Shown here: positions 1 through 7,340 of the stretch, piece after piece | Layout: each line of letters begins with the position of its first letter | Numbering within the stretch: position 1 is the first letter of the stretch | Source: an uncultured Bacteroidales bacterium | GTDB lineage: Bacteria; Bacteroidota; Bacteroidia; Bacteroidales; UBA932 | Assembly (NCBI GenBank): GCA_946530505.1 | Contig: CAMNAD010000028.1 | Span: 1 to 13,783 of the forward strand | Length of the DNA stretch: 13,783 nucleotides | Direction of reading: 5' to 3' | The notes under the pieces: generated by a model | What the model was told of the DNA's origin: nothing | The model's input: the letters and a program-made list of their open reading frames with translations, nothing else | Database searches by the model: none | Made by a program: the position numbers and the translations under genes

Positions 1-579
1 TATGCTCTTGCGTTCGGAGTGGCGCGGAGCCGGAGCTCCGGCGGGGTAGCCGACAGGGAAGAGGGCCACGATCTCCCATCCTTCAAGCTCGGGGAATTCG
101 GCGGCGATCACTGCCGGATCGAAAGACCCGACCCAAACGCTGCCCAGGCCGAGGTCGGCGGCTTCCATCATGATGTGGGTGCCCACGATGGCGGCGTCCA
201 CTTCTGCGCCATTCTTGCCGTCGTATTTGCGCACCCAAGCTTCGTCCGGCTTGCAGCCGACCACGAATACCAGCGGTGCATCGTACAGATATTGCGTGGC
301 CTTGCCAAGTTTTTCCATGGTATCACCGGTATCCACAACCCATACATGCACAGGCTGCTTGTCCATTGCGGTAGGAGCGAGACGGGCGGCCTCAAGGATC
401 GATTCCACCAAATTGGCGGGAACCTCCCTGTCTTCGAAAGCCCTGCACGAATAGCGATTGCGCGCCAGTTCCAGAAAAGCCGATGGTTTCGGAGCTGTAT
501 GTTTCAAAACGTCGGTGAATGCTGCGCGGTGATGGATTTTACTGATGTCGCTCAATTTCTGCAATAACTTCTTTGCCAT
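1..579 (-). CDS. Nitroreductase family protein (3' end cut by window edge)
   Basis: Probable FMN-dependent NAD(P)H oxidoreductase of the nitroreductase superfamily, cytoplasmic; the physiological substrate cannot be told. The frame is open from ATG at 577-579 to the left edge, giving 193 residues. Seen: a nitroreductase-type FMN-binding start R42-Y-S-C-R-A-F48, the LAPTAMDKQPVHV segment (68-79) typical of the flavin and dimer region, an ADLGLGSVWVG segment (141-151), and a closing ALFPVGYP...PRHSERK region (172-191). Family members usually end soon after this, so only about 10-15 residues should be missing. Nitroreductases of this type normally begin close to the FLELARNRYS stretch; here about 34 residues precede it, and no other ATG lies between. 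It starts 50 nt after the rodA stop on the same strand, so it may be a tail gene of the wall operon or have its own promoter; I found no convincing one. The family is confident, the start less so. Confidence 0.88.
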   Translation of the reverse strand, partial: MAKKLLQKLSDISKIHHRAAFTDVLKHTAPKPSAFLELARNRYSCRAFEDREVPANLVESILEAARLAPTAMDKQPVHVWVVDTGDTMEKLGKATQYLYDAPLVFVVGCKPDEAWVRKYDGKNGAEVDAAIVGTHIMMEAADLGLGSVWVGSFDPAVIAAEFPELEGWEIVALFPVGYPAGAPAPRHSERKSI

Positions 580-629
580 ATCTCAACATTTTTAAGATTG
601 AGCTACAATATAGTAAAAATGCTTAAGAA

Positions 630-1922
630 TTAAAAATATTTTTTCTCCTGCCGGTTCAGAGCAATGAATATGAACAACAGCAGCGTAAAGGCCCACAGAG
701 ATGATCCTCCGTAACTCAGGAACGGCAAAGGAATGCCGATCACCGGCATCAGCCCTATGGTCATTCCTATATTGATGAACAGGTGCATGAACAGGCATGA
801 GGCGACGCAATATCCGTAAATCCGGGTGAACGGCTCCCGCGACTGCTCCGCGTCATGCACGATGCGCGTAATCAGCAGCCCGTACAGCACAAGCACAATC
901 AGGCATCCGAAAAATCCCCACTCTTCTCCCACCGTGCAGAAAATGAAGTCGGTGCTCTGCTCGGGCACGAATCCTCCGGTATTCTGCGTGCCGTTCGTAA
1001 AACCTTTTCCGAAGAATCCTCCCGAGCCTATGGCAATCATCGACTGTCTCACATTATATCCCACTCCTGAAGGGTCGTCTTTCATCCCCAGGAGCACCTC
1101 GATGCGGAGGCGTTGGTGGTCCTGCAGCACCTTGTTGAAGGCGAAGTCGGTCGAGAATACCAGCCCTGCGAACACCACGGTGCCCAGTAGCAGCATACGC
1201 ATCGAGAAACGCCTTTCGCGTGACAAGGGCCTGGTCTGCTTGAGCAGATACCACAGGTACAGCAGGGCAATCACTCCCAACACGATCAGCGAAACCCACA
1301 CTGAGGTCTTGAGCGTAAGTATGAAGATGAAAATCGCAAGGCCGAGAAGCCCCAGGAAAATGCCGGGCAAGCCCTCGCGGTAGAGAACGAAGAGCATTCC
1401 CACATACACCAGAGCGGAACCGGTCTCATTCTCGGCCAGTATTATCAGCATAGGCAACCCCAGGACGGCCGCCACCTGCCAGAAATCCTTCCATCGCCCG
1501 AGCGAGAATCCCTGCCTGCTCATAACGCCTGCAAGCAGGAGTGAAGTGGTGATCTTCGAAATCTCTGCGGGCTGGAAACTGATGGGCCCTACCGAAAACC
1601 AGGAATGCGAGCCTTTGTGCTCCGAGCCCAGGAAAATCACCGCCACAAGAAGCACCAGGACTATCAGGTATCCCGGGGTGGCCAGAACCTCCCACATGCG
1701 CGGGTTGATGGCAAACAGGATGGTCAGAGCCAGGACGAAAGCCGTCAGGATCCACACGAACTGCTTGCCGCTGCGCAGCGAGAAGTCCAGCGGAGAGCCC
1801 ATGTCCGGGGTATGGATGGAGGCATACACGTTAAGCCAGCCTATGAAGACCAGCACCAGGTAGATCAGGATCAGAGCCCAGTCCACCGTACTACGCAAAC
1901 CTCTGTCAGTTCCCTGCAACAT
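630..1922 (-). CDS. rodA: Rod-shape-determining SEDS peptidoglycan glycosyltransferase RodA
   Basis: Polytopic inner-membrane SEDS polymerase that joins lipid II into glycan strands during cell elongation, acting with the transpeptidase PBP2. It has 430 residues, within the usual range, and about ten hydrophobic segments spread across the whole length. Family signatures are visible: HSWFSVGPISFQPAEISK (106-123), ENETGSALV (165-172), then KDDPSGVGYN (281-290), where D283 matches the catalytic aspartate of the SEDS family (D262 in E. coli RodA by my alignment). These are followed by QSMIAIGSGGFFGKG (293-307), STDFIFCTVGEEWG (323-336) and PLPFLSYGGSS near the C-terminus. The ATG start overlaps the 3' end of mrdA by 17 nt, which fits translational coupling and equal production of the two partners. 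It is the last of the five operon genes. FtsW is the alternative, but the mrdA neighbour and the operon point to RodA. Confidence 0.96.
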   Translation of the reverse strand: MLQGTDRGLRSTVDWALILIYLVLVFIGWLNVYASIHTPDMGSPLDFSLRSGKQFVWILTAFVLALTILFAINPRMWEVLATPGYLIVLVLLVAVIFLGSEHKGSHSWFSVGPISFQPAEISKITTSLLLAGVMSRQGFSLGRWKDFWQVAAVLGLPMLIILAENETGSALVYVGMLFVLYREGLPGIFLGLLGLAIFIFILTLKTSVWVSLIVLGVIALLYLWYLLKQTRPLSRERRFSMRMLLLGTVVFAGLVFSTDFAFNKVLQDHQRLRIEVLLGMKDDPSGVGYNVRQSMIAIGSGGFFGKGFTNGTQNTGGFVPEQSTDFIFCTVGEEWGFFGCLIVLVLYGLLITRIVHDAEQSREPFTRIYGYCVASCLFMHLFINIGMTIGLMPVIGIPLPFLSYGGSSLWAFTLLLFIFIALNRQEKKYF

Positions 1923-3738
1923 TGAAAACGGTTTCCATCATGCGTTTCTCCAATTCGGGGCGGGTGGTTTCCCCGAGGAGATATTTTTCTATCAGCAGCG
2001 ATGCAAGCGGGCAGGCCCAGGAGCCGCCCCAACCGGCATTCTCGATATAACCGACCACCGCAATTCTGGGATTCTCGCGCGGAGCGAAGCAGATGAATAC
2101 CGAATTGTCGGCTCCGTGGGGATTCTGTGCGGTTCCCGTCTTTCCGCAGATGTCCAGCCCGGGCACGCAGGCCATGCCCGCGGTTCCGCCGGCCCCCGGT
2201 CCTCCGTTCACCGCCATCCACATCCCCGGGATCACCTTTGCAAAATGCGAGGTGTCCACCATTGTGTAGTGCCTCTCCTTGTACTTGGCATCTATTTCCA
2301 AACCCTCAGAGTCTTTTACGATATGGGGGATGTAGTAATATCCGCGGTTGGCCATTATGGCGGCAAGATTTGCGATCTGCAGGGGTGTGGCCCCGATTTC
2401 TCCCTGGCCTATGGACAGCGAGATCACGTTGGAAGTCCTCCAGCGCCTGCGTCCGTAGCGCTTGTCATACAGCTTGGAAGTGGGGATGTTCCCGCCCAGT
2501 TCGGAAGGGAAGTCGCTCCCCAGTTTCTGCCCGAAGCCGAAACTCAGCACATACTCTCTCCACTTGTCGAAGGCATCGGACACTGACTCGTATTTGTTGT
2601 TCTCCAGCAGATTCTTCAGCACGTAGCAGAAGTAGGCGTTGCAACTCATCATCACTGCCTCCTCGAGACGCAGGGGGCTCCTGTGGCCGTGGCATCCCAG
2701 TTTCCTCGTCTTGGTATAGTAATAGCCCCTGTTGCAGGGATACTGATACCAGGGCTCGAGCACTCCTTCCTGAAGTCCGATGAGGCCGTTCACCAGCTTG
2801 AAGACGGATCCGGGGGGATAGGATGCCTGCACGGTGCGGTTGAACATCGGCCGCCCCGGGTCCTTTGCGAGCGCGGCATAGTGAGCGCCCATGTTGGAGA
2901 GGACGTCCACGTCGATGCCTGGGCTTGATACCATCGCCAGAATCTCCCCGGTTGAGGGCTCCAGCGCTATCAGACTGCCTTTCTTGCCGTGCATCAGCTC
3001 CTGCCCGTACTGCTGCAGGTGCGCATCTATCGTAGTTACTATGTTCTTGCCGGGTACAGCCTCTTTGTCGAACTCCCCGTTTTTATAAGCAGCCTGTACT
3101 TTGTTACGGGAATCTCTCAGGTAGACGTGATATCCTTTTTCGCCGCGCAGGTCCTTCTCTCTGGCAGCCTCCAGGCCTGTCTTGCCTATATAGTCCCCGC
3201 TCTTGTAAATGTCAGGCTCCTTTTCAATCTCCCTGTCGTTCACCTCCGAAACATAACCCAGCAGATTGCCGCCGGCATTGAAGGGATAGTCCCGCACGGT
3301 TCGGACCTGTCCGCGGAATCCGGGGAAGTCGTAGGCACGTTCGGCGAACTTCATGTATTTCTCTACGCTGACCTGCTTGGCGAACTGGAGAGTCTGCCAG
3401 CCGATGCGCGAGCGGTATTTTTTGTAATATGCCATCTGCTCGCGTATCCAGAGGGTATCCAGATCCAGGGCTTTAGCCAGAGCCAGTGTGTCGAACGCGC
3501 TGACTTCGCGTGGTGTGACCAGGATGTCGTAACAGATCCTGTTTCCCACCAGAACCTCGCCGTTGCGGTCATAAACAATGCCTCTGGGGGGATAGATGGT
3601 ATGGTAGACCATAGAGTTGTTGTTGGCATCCCGTTTATAGGAATCGTCCACTATCTGGATAGCGAAGAGGCGAACCAGAAGTATCAGGATTACGGCCCAG
3701 AGTCCGATTATCAGTCTGTCGCTGCGCTTTAGTTCCAT
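1906..3738 (-). CDS. mrdA: Penicillin-binding protein 2, class B elongation transpeptidase
   Basis: Monofunctional D,D-transpeptidase that crosslinks the glycan made by RodA during lateral wall growth; anchored in the inner membrane with its catalytic domain in the periplasm. It has 610 residues. One N-terminal membrane segment (about 9-29) is followed by the class B pedestal, with the YPPRGIVYDRNG motif at 49-60. The transpeptidase domain holds the three penicillin-binding motifs: S311-V-F-K314 with the acylated serine S311, S365-C-N367, and K533-T-G535. The GQGEIGATPLQIANLAA segment (444-460) is typical of PBP2. The gene starts within the last 10 nt of mreD and its own 3' end overlaps rodA. 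FtsI is the main alternative but is excluded by the operon and by the direct pairing with rodA. The protein appears intact. Confidence 0.96.
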   Translation of the reverse strand: MELKRSDRLIIGLWAVILILLVRLFAIQIVDDSYKRDANNNSMVYHTIYPPRGIVYDRNGEVLVGNRICYDILVTPREVSAFDTLALAKALDLDTLWIREQMAYYKKYRSRIGWQTLQFAKQVSVEKYMKFAERAYDFPGFRGQVRTVRDYPFNAGGNLLGYVSEVNDREIEKEPDIYKSGDYIGKTGLEAAREKDLRGEKGYHVYLRDSRNKVQAAYKNGEFDKEAVPGKNIVTTIDAHLQQYGQELMHGKKGSLIALEPSTGEILAMVSSPGIDVDVLSNMGAHYAALAKDPGRPMFNRTVQASYPPGSVFKLVNGLIGLQEGVLEPWYQYPCNRGYYYTKTRKLGCHGHRSPLRLEEAVMMSCNAYFCYVLKNLLENNKYESVSDAFDKWREYVLSFGFGQKLGSDFPSELGGNIPTSKLYDKRYGRRRWRTSNVISLSIGQGEIGATPLQIANLAAIMANRGYYYIPHIVKDSEGLEIDAKYKERHYTMVDTSHFAKVIPGMWMAVNGGPGAGGTAGMACVPGLDICGKTGTAQNPHGADNSVFICFAPRENPRIAVVGYIENAGWGGSWACPLASLLIEKYLLGETTRPELEKRMMETVFNVAGN

Positions 3739-4247
3739 CTGTCAGCCTCCCTCGGAGCGAGCACTCCGGCAACATAGTAGGAAACAGCGGAGCTCAAGGC
3801 GACGGAAAGCAGGAAGCGCGTAGCCATGAAAGACATACTGCGGGTGCCGGCGCAGTCAATGGGGATAAAGACTGCAAAAAACAGCGTTGTGGCAAGCAGG
3901 ATGGTGAGAAAAACTTTGCCGCCGCCCTGCTTGTGGATGGAGATATCTTCCTGGCGGGACATAAGTTCCGTTCCGAATACAAGGCGGATGAGGCGGTTTC
4001 TGGCTAGGGCGACCGGAAGCAAGGCGCAAGTTGTCAGGCCAAGCATTCCGTTGGTGAAGAAGTCTACTGCCAGTGCGCTTGCAAAGGATATGACAAGCAA
4101 CTGAGTGGTATTGTATGTAATGGGCAGACTGAGGATCATTACCGGCAGAAAGCAGATTACCACGTACTGCGAAAGATTCAGCAGGTCGCCCAGAATAATC
4201 TGGATGACCAGCAGAATCAGGTATGTCAAGATGTAACGCTGCCTCAT
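3729..4247 (-). CDS. mreD: Rod-shape-determining membrane protein MreD
   Basis: Small integral membrane component of the elongasome, thought to link MreC to the membrane-bound machinery. It has 172 residues. Hydrophobic stretches at roughly 4-22, 28-45, 48-65, 70-87, 109-128 and 141-162 suggest five or six membrane spans. MreD is poorly conserved in sequence, so the call rests on length, topology, the DFFTNGMLGLTT segment (62-73), which resembles the conserved region of the family, and above all its position between mreC and mrdA. Its ATG overlaps the mreC stop in an ATGA junction (4244-4247), and its 3' end overlaps mrdA by 10 nt. Confidence 0.9.
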   Translation of the reverse strand: MRQRYILTYLILLVIQIILGDLLNLSQYVVICFLPVMILSLPITYNTTQLLVISFASALAVDFFTNGMLGLTTCALLPVALARNRLIRLVFGTELMSRQEDISIHKQGGGKVFLTILLATTLFFAVFIPIDCAGTRSMSFMATRFLLSVALSSAVSYYVAGVLAPREADRWN

Positions 4248-5071
4248 CTGACTGCCTCCTTTTCAACTTCCGCAATTTCTTCCCTGTCAAGATTCTCGGT
4301 GATTATCACATAACGCAGAGCCGAAAAATCCTGAAACAGTTTGACTTCGACCTCGTTGGTGCTGCCGTCGACCTGCCTTATGCCTCCGGTAGTGCCGATG
4401 GGGATGTCGGCGGGGAAGACGGAAGAGAAGCCGCTGGTCCATACTGTGTCCCCTTGGGAAATCTGCTGGTGCAAGGGAAGCCCGCGCATAACAGCCCCGT
4501 CTGTGCTTAAACCGTCCCATTCAAGGGGGGCGACCATCCCGGTGAAACCTATCCTCGCGCTGACGCTCATTCTGGGATTCATCAAGGTGATGCCATATGA
4601 ATAATGTCTGCCCACAGCGTTTACGACTCCGATTACACCATGGGTGGTGACAATTCCGGTCTGAGGTTTTACACCATCCTCGGAGCCTTTGTTGAGAATG
4701 ATATAATTATGCTGCGAGTTTCGGCTGGCCTTTACTATGGTTGCGGGTGTCATCTTGAAATTTCCCACTTTCGAGTCGTAGAGATGATTCTCCCTGTAAG
4801 AAAGGTCTCTTTGCCCGATCTCCCGGACTATTGTCGAGAGATTGACGTTCTCGGCCGCGAGCACCTTGTTCTGCTTGTCCAAAGTGAAGTAGTTCCGGAT
4901 ATTCTCCCCGGCACTCCATATGGCGGCGTGTACCCGGTGCGACGCCCTGTTGATCCAGATGTTCTGCATTGAGGAACTGTGGCTCAGCATAACGATTGCG
5001 GCAATCTCCAATGCTACGAAGACTGCCGCGCTCAGTATGTCTGATCCGATTTTCTTCCTCTCTGCAGCCAT
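4244..5071 (-). CDS. mreC: Cell shape-determining protein MreC
   Basis: Bitopic elongasome scaffold that joins the cytoplasmic MreB filament to the periplasmic PBP2-RodA synthase. It has 275 residues: a short cytoplasmic N-terminus, one membrane span at about 12-30, a predicted coiled-coil-like region around 60-95 (rich in K, E, N and L, including NKVLAAENVNLS), then the beta-rich periplasmic domain. Family motifs seen are HNYIILNKGSEDGVKP (121-136), GIVTTHGVIGVVNAVG (139-154) and WTSGFSSVFPADIPIG (211-226). The acidic C-terminal tail (NLDREEIAEVEKEAVR) is short. It starts 3 nt after the mreB stop and its stop is shared with the mreD start. Confidence 0.95.
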   Translation of the reverse strand: MAAERKKIGSDILSAAVFVALEIAAIVMLSHSSSMQNIWINRASHRVHAAIWSAGENIRNYFTLDKQNKVLAAENVNLSTIVREIGQRDLSYRENHLYDSKVGNFKMTPATIVKASRNSQHNYIILNKGSEDGVKPQTGIVTTHGVIGVVNAVGRHYSYGITLMNPRMSVSARIGFTGMVAPLEWDGLSTDGAVMRGLPLHQQISQGDTVWTSGFSSVFPADIPIGTTGGIRQVDGSTNEVEVKLFQDFSALRYVIITENLDREEIAEVEKEAVR

Positions 5072-5074
5072 GGA

Positions 5075-6097
5075 TTAACGCATAAGGAAGGGATAACTGT
5101 CGGTGTTCTTGAGAGCCAGACAAGTGCCGCGTCCAACAGCGTGGAGCGGGTCGTCTGCAACATGGAAGGGGATGTTTACCTTGTCGGTCAGGCGCTTGTC
5201 CAAGCCGCGCAGCAATGCGCCGCCTCCGGAGAGGAAGATCCCGTTTTCCACGATATCGGAGTAGAGCTCCGGGGGAGTCTGCTCAAGCACATGGAGGATT
5301 GAGGTTTCTATCTTGGCGATGGACTTGTCGAGGCAGTGGGCAATTTCGTCGTGGGTGATGGTCGCTTCTACCGGATGTGCGGTCATCAGGTTCGGACCGC
5401 GCACGATGAAAGGCTCCGGAGCCTCGTCGAGATCCGGAATGACCGCTCCTACAGCAATCTTGATCTTTTCGGCGGTGATTTCACCGACTTTGATGTTGTG
5501 CTGCTGGCGCAGATAATACTGGATGTCGCTCGTGAATACGTCGCCTGCCGTACGGATGCTGTCCTGAATTACAAGTCCGCCGAGCGAGATGACGGCGATT
5601 TCGGTGGTGCCGCCGCCTATGTCAACGACCATGCTTCCTTTAGGAGCCAGGACCTCGAGGCCGATGCCGAGTGCCGATGCCATTGGCTCGTGGATGAGGA
5701 ATACATCCCTTCCGCCGGCATGCTCGGAAGAATCGCGCACTGCACGGATTTCAACTTCTGTGGAACCGGAGGGAATTCCTACCACGACTTTGAGGTTGGG
5801 AGTGAAGAGGCTGTGGCGTTTGCTGTTCACCTGCTTGATGAAACCGCGGATCATCATTTCGGCAGCGTTGAAGTCGGCAATCACGCCGTCGCGCAGCGGC
5901 CGTATGGTCTTGATACCGGGATTGGTACGCTCCTGCATCAGCTTCGCCTTCTGCCCTATGGCGATGCACTTGTTGGTATTGTTGTCGATGGCAACGATGC
6001 TCGGCTCGTCCAGCACGATTTCGTCATTCTGGTATATGACGGTATTGGCTGTACCAAGGTCGATTGCCAGTTCTTGATTCAAAAAAGAAAATGCCAT
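5075..6097 (-). CDS. mreB: Rod-shape-determining actin homolog MreB
   Basis: Bacterial actin that polymerises beneath the inner membrane and directs where the elongasome adds new wall. It has 340 residues, the normal length. Nucleotide-binding motifs of the actin/Hsp70 fold are present: phosphate-1 AIDLGTANTVIY (11-22), phosphate-2 VVDIGGGTTEIAVI (157-170) and the adenosine motif FLSGGGALLRGLD (288-300). The HEPMASALGIGL stretch (136-147) is also typical. The ATG gives the usual short N-terminus (MAFSFLNQELAIDLG), whose hydrophobic F-S-F-L could help membrane contact. It is the first gene of the mreBCD-mrdA-rodA operon and diverges from ispD; a -7 element lies about 27 nt upstream of its start. 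Confidence 0.98.
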   Translation of the reverse strand: MAFSFLNQELAIDLGTANTVIYQNDEIVLDEPSIVAIDNNTNKCIAIGQKAKLMQERTNPGIKTIRPLRDGVIADFNAAEMMIRGFIKQVNSKRHSLFTPNLKVVVGIPSGSTEVEIRAVRDSSEHAGGRDVFLIHEPMASALGIGLEVLAPKGSMVVDIGGGTTEIAVISLGGLVIQDSIRTAGDVFTSDIQYYLRQQHNIKVGEITAEKIKIAVGAVIPDLDEAPEPFIVRGPNLMTAHPVEATITHDEIAHCLDKSIAKIETSILHVLEQTPPELYSDIVENGIFLSGGGALLRGLDKRLTDKVNIPFHVADDPLHAVGRGTCLALKNTDSYPFLMR

Positions 6098-6123
6098 TTC
6101 AGATACTCAAATATTTAGTCAAA

Positions 6124-6131
6124 CAAATATA
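6124..6131 (-). promoter_or_regulatory. Putative -7 element of the mreB operon promoter
   Basis: On the minus strand this reads TATATTTG, an exact match to the Bacteroidota -7 consensus TAnnTTTG. Transcription would begin about 7 nt further on, leaving a leader of roughly 20 nt before the mreB ATG. I could not find a TTTG -33 element at the expected 19-21 nt spacing, so the call rests on the -7 match and the position in a 72-bp divergent spacer. Confidence 0.4.
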
Positions 6132-6142
6132 AGAATTTTAGT

Positions 6143-6150
6143 TAATTTTG
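6143..6150 (+). promoter_or_regulatory. Putative -7 element of the ispD promoter
   Basis: TAATTTTG matches the Bacteroidota -7 consensus TAnnTTTG exactly and lies 19 nt before the ispD ATG, leaving a leader of about 13 nt. No TTTG -33 element is seen at the standard spacing. It sits just upstream of the mreB -7 element on the opposite strand, where the mreB -33 contacts should fall, so the two promoters probably overlap. Confidence 0.35.
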
Positions 6151-6169
6151 CCATTGGTTTCTGTGCAAT

Positions 6170-6859
6170 ATGGAAAGAAAAAAGTATGTAATATTCACCG
6201 CCGGTGGCAGCGGCACCAGGATGAAGAGCCTCGAACCCAAGCAATTCATGCTTTTGGATGGCCTTCCGGTGTTGCACAGAAGCATTCTTGCATTTGTAGA
6301 GTCTTGCCCTGATGTCAAGGTCGTGACTGTCCTTCCCAAAGAGCATATTTCCTTGTGGGAAGACCTCTGCATACGATATCCCCTTGATATCCCCCAGCGC
6401 ATAGTGGCCGGAGGGATAACCCGTTTCCACAGTGTGAAGAATGCACTTGAAAAGGTGCCTGACGGGGTTGTTGTGGCGGTACACGACGGAGTAAGGCCTC
6501 TTGTCAGCGGAGGCTTGATAAAAGAGATGTTCTCCCGAATGCAGAACCTGAGGGCGCTGATTCCTGTCATACCGGTTACCGACACCCTTAAAAGCCTGGT
6601 CAGAAATGCCGAAGGGCATATTGTCCCTACCGGAGAAGCGGATCCCGACCGGAGCAGGGTATATGGCGCCCAGACTCCGCAGATGTTTCTTTCGGAGGAA
6701 CTGCGCGCTGCTTATGAACTGCCTTACGACACCTCTTACACGGACGACGCTTCGGTGGCTGCGAAATATGGAATTCCCCTCTCCTATATCGAAGGAGAGA
6801 GGAACAATATCAAACTGACTACGCCCGAAGACTTGGACCTCGCCAGATTTTTTATCTGA
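6170..6859 (+). CDS. ispD: 2-C-methyl-D-erythritol 4-phosphate cytidylyltransferase
   Basis: Cytoplasmic enzyme of the MEP isoprenoid pathway. It transfers CMP from CTP to 2-C-methyl-D-erythritol 4-phosphate, giving CDP-ME and pyrophosphate. It has 229 residues, the usual size. Seen: the nucleotide-binding loop FTAGGSGTRMKSLEPKQF (9-26), with R17 and K24 matching the catalytic R20 and K27 of E. coli IspD; AVHDGVRPLV (103-112), containing D106; PVTDTLK (135-141); YGAQTPQMF (165-173); and a C-terminal NNIKLTTPEDL (212-222), with K215 matching the catalytic K213. It is a single gene facing away from the mre operon, and its last 8 bp overlap the 3' end of the convergent Lrp-family gene. Its product feeds undecaprenyl phosphate synthesis, so a functional link to the wall genes is reasonable, but no shared transcript is implied. 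Confidence 0.96.
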   Translation: MERKKYVIFTAGGSGTRMKSLEPKQFMLLDGLPVLHRSILAFVESCPDVKVVTVLPKEHISLWEDLCIRYPLDIPQRIVAGGITRFHSVKNALEKVPDGVVVAVHDGVRPLVSGGLIKEMFSRMQNLRALIPVIPVTDTLKSLVRNAEGHIVPTGEADPDRSRVYGAQTPQMFLSEELRAAYELPYDTSYTDDASVAAKYGIPLSYIEGERNNIKLTTPEDLDLARFFI

Positions 6860-7337
6860 AACTGGTACTCTTGTAATCCTTTACCCAGACCTGACGCTCG
6901 AAAGCTTCGTCGAGCGAAATCATCGTGTCGGTCGACTGCACGTAGGGAATGTTCTGGATAGTGTTGAGGAGTACGCTCATAAGATGGTCGTTGTCGAAGC
7001 AGTATAATTTGATAAGCAAAGCAGTGCTGCCGGTAACGAAGTGGCATTCAACGATTTCTGGTATCTTCTTGAGTGACTCTGTGACCTCTTTGTACTTGTT
7101 CGCTTCCGAGATGGAGATACTTACGAATGCGCAGACATTCAGACCGATTGCACTGGGTTTCACGAGCAGACGCGAACCGGTTATGACCCCGTTCGCTTCG
7201 AGTTTGCGCACCCTCTGGTGGATGGCTGCACCGGATACTCCGCATTCGCGGGCGATTTCGAGGTATGCCATTCTGGCATCCTTCACCAGGAAGGAAAGAA
7301 TCTTCCTGTCGATTTCATCGATCTGATAATTGCCCAT
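6852..7337 (-). CDS. Lrp/AsnC family transcriptional regulator
   Basis: DNA-binding regulator of the feast/famine family, usually a dimer or octamer that responds to amino acids; the ligand here is unknown. It has 161 residues. The N-terminal winged helix-turn-helix (about 5-62) shows IDEIDRKILSFLVKDAR (6-22), then EIARECGVSGAAIHQRVRK (27-45) with the recognition helix, and LEANGVITG (46-54). The C-terminal RAM (effector and oligomerisation) domain (about 67-145) contains the VTGSTALLIKLY stretch (101-112) that is typical of the ligand-sensing loop. The gene begins 3 nt after the topA stop on the same strand, so it is very likely co-transcribed with topA. Its 3' end overlaps ispD by 8 bp. Which genes it controls cannot be read from the sequence. 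Confidence 0.94.
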   Translation of the reverse strand: MGNYQIDEIDRKILSFLVKDARMAYLEIARECGVSGAAIHQRVRKLEANGVITGSRLLVKPSAIGLNVCAFVSISISEANKYKEVTESLKKIPEIVECHFVTGSTALLIKLYCFDNDHLMSVLLNTIQNIPYVQSTDTMISLDEAFERQVWVKDYKSTSFR

Positions 7338-7340
7338 TGT

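Noticed and set aside
19..567. A 182-codon open frame on the plus strand
   Set aside because: It is antisense to the nitroreductase, which has clear FMN-binding motifs on the minus strand.
588..621. Weak inverted repeat CATTTTT/AAAAATG between rodA and the nitroreductase
   Set aside because: It is a 7-bp AT-only stem with a long loop and no following T-run on the transcribed strand; too weak for a terminator.
5336..6118. A 260-codon open frame on the plus strand
   Set aside because: It is antisense to mreB, one of the most conserved proteins in the window.
6779..6799. Hairpin CTCTCC/GGAGAG near the end of ispD
   Set aside because: The stem is only 6 bp with no T-run, and it encodes the conserved I-E-G-E-R stretch of IspD, so the symmetry is probably a product of the coding sequence.
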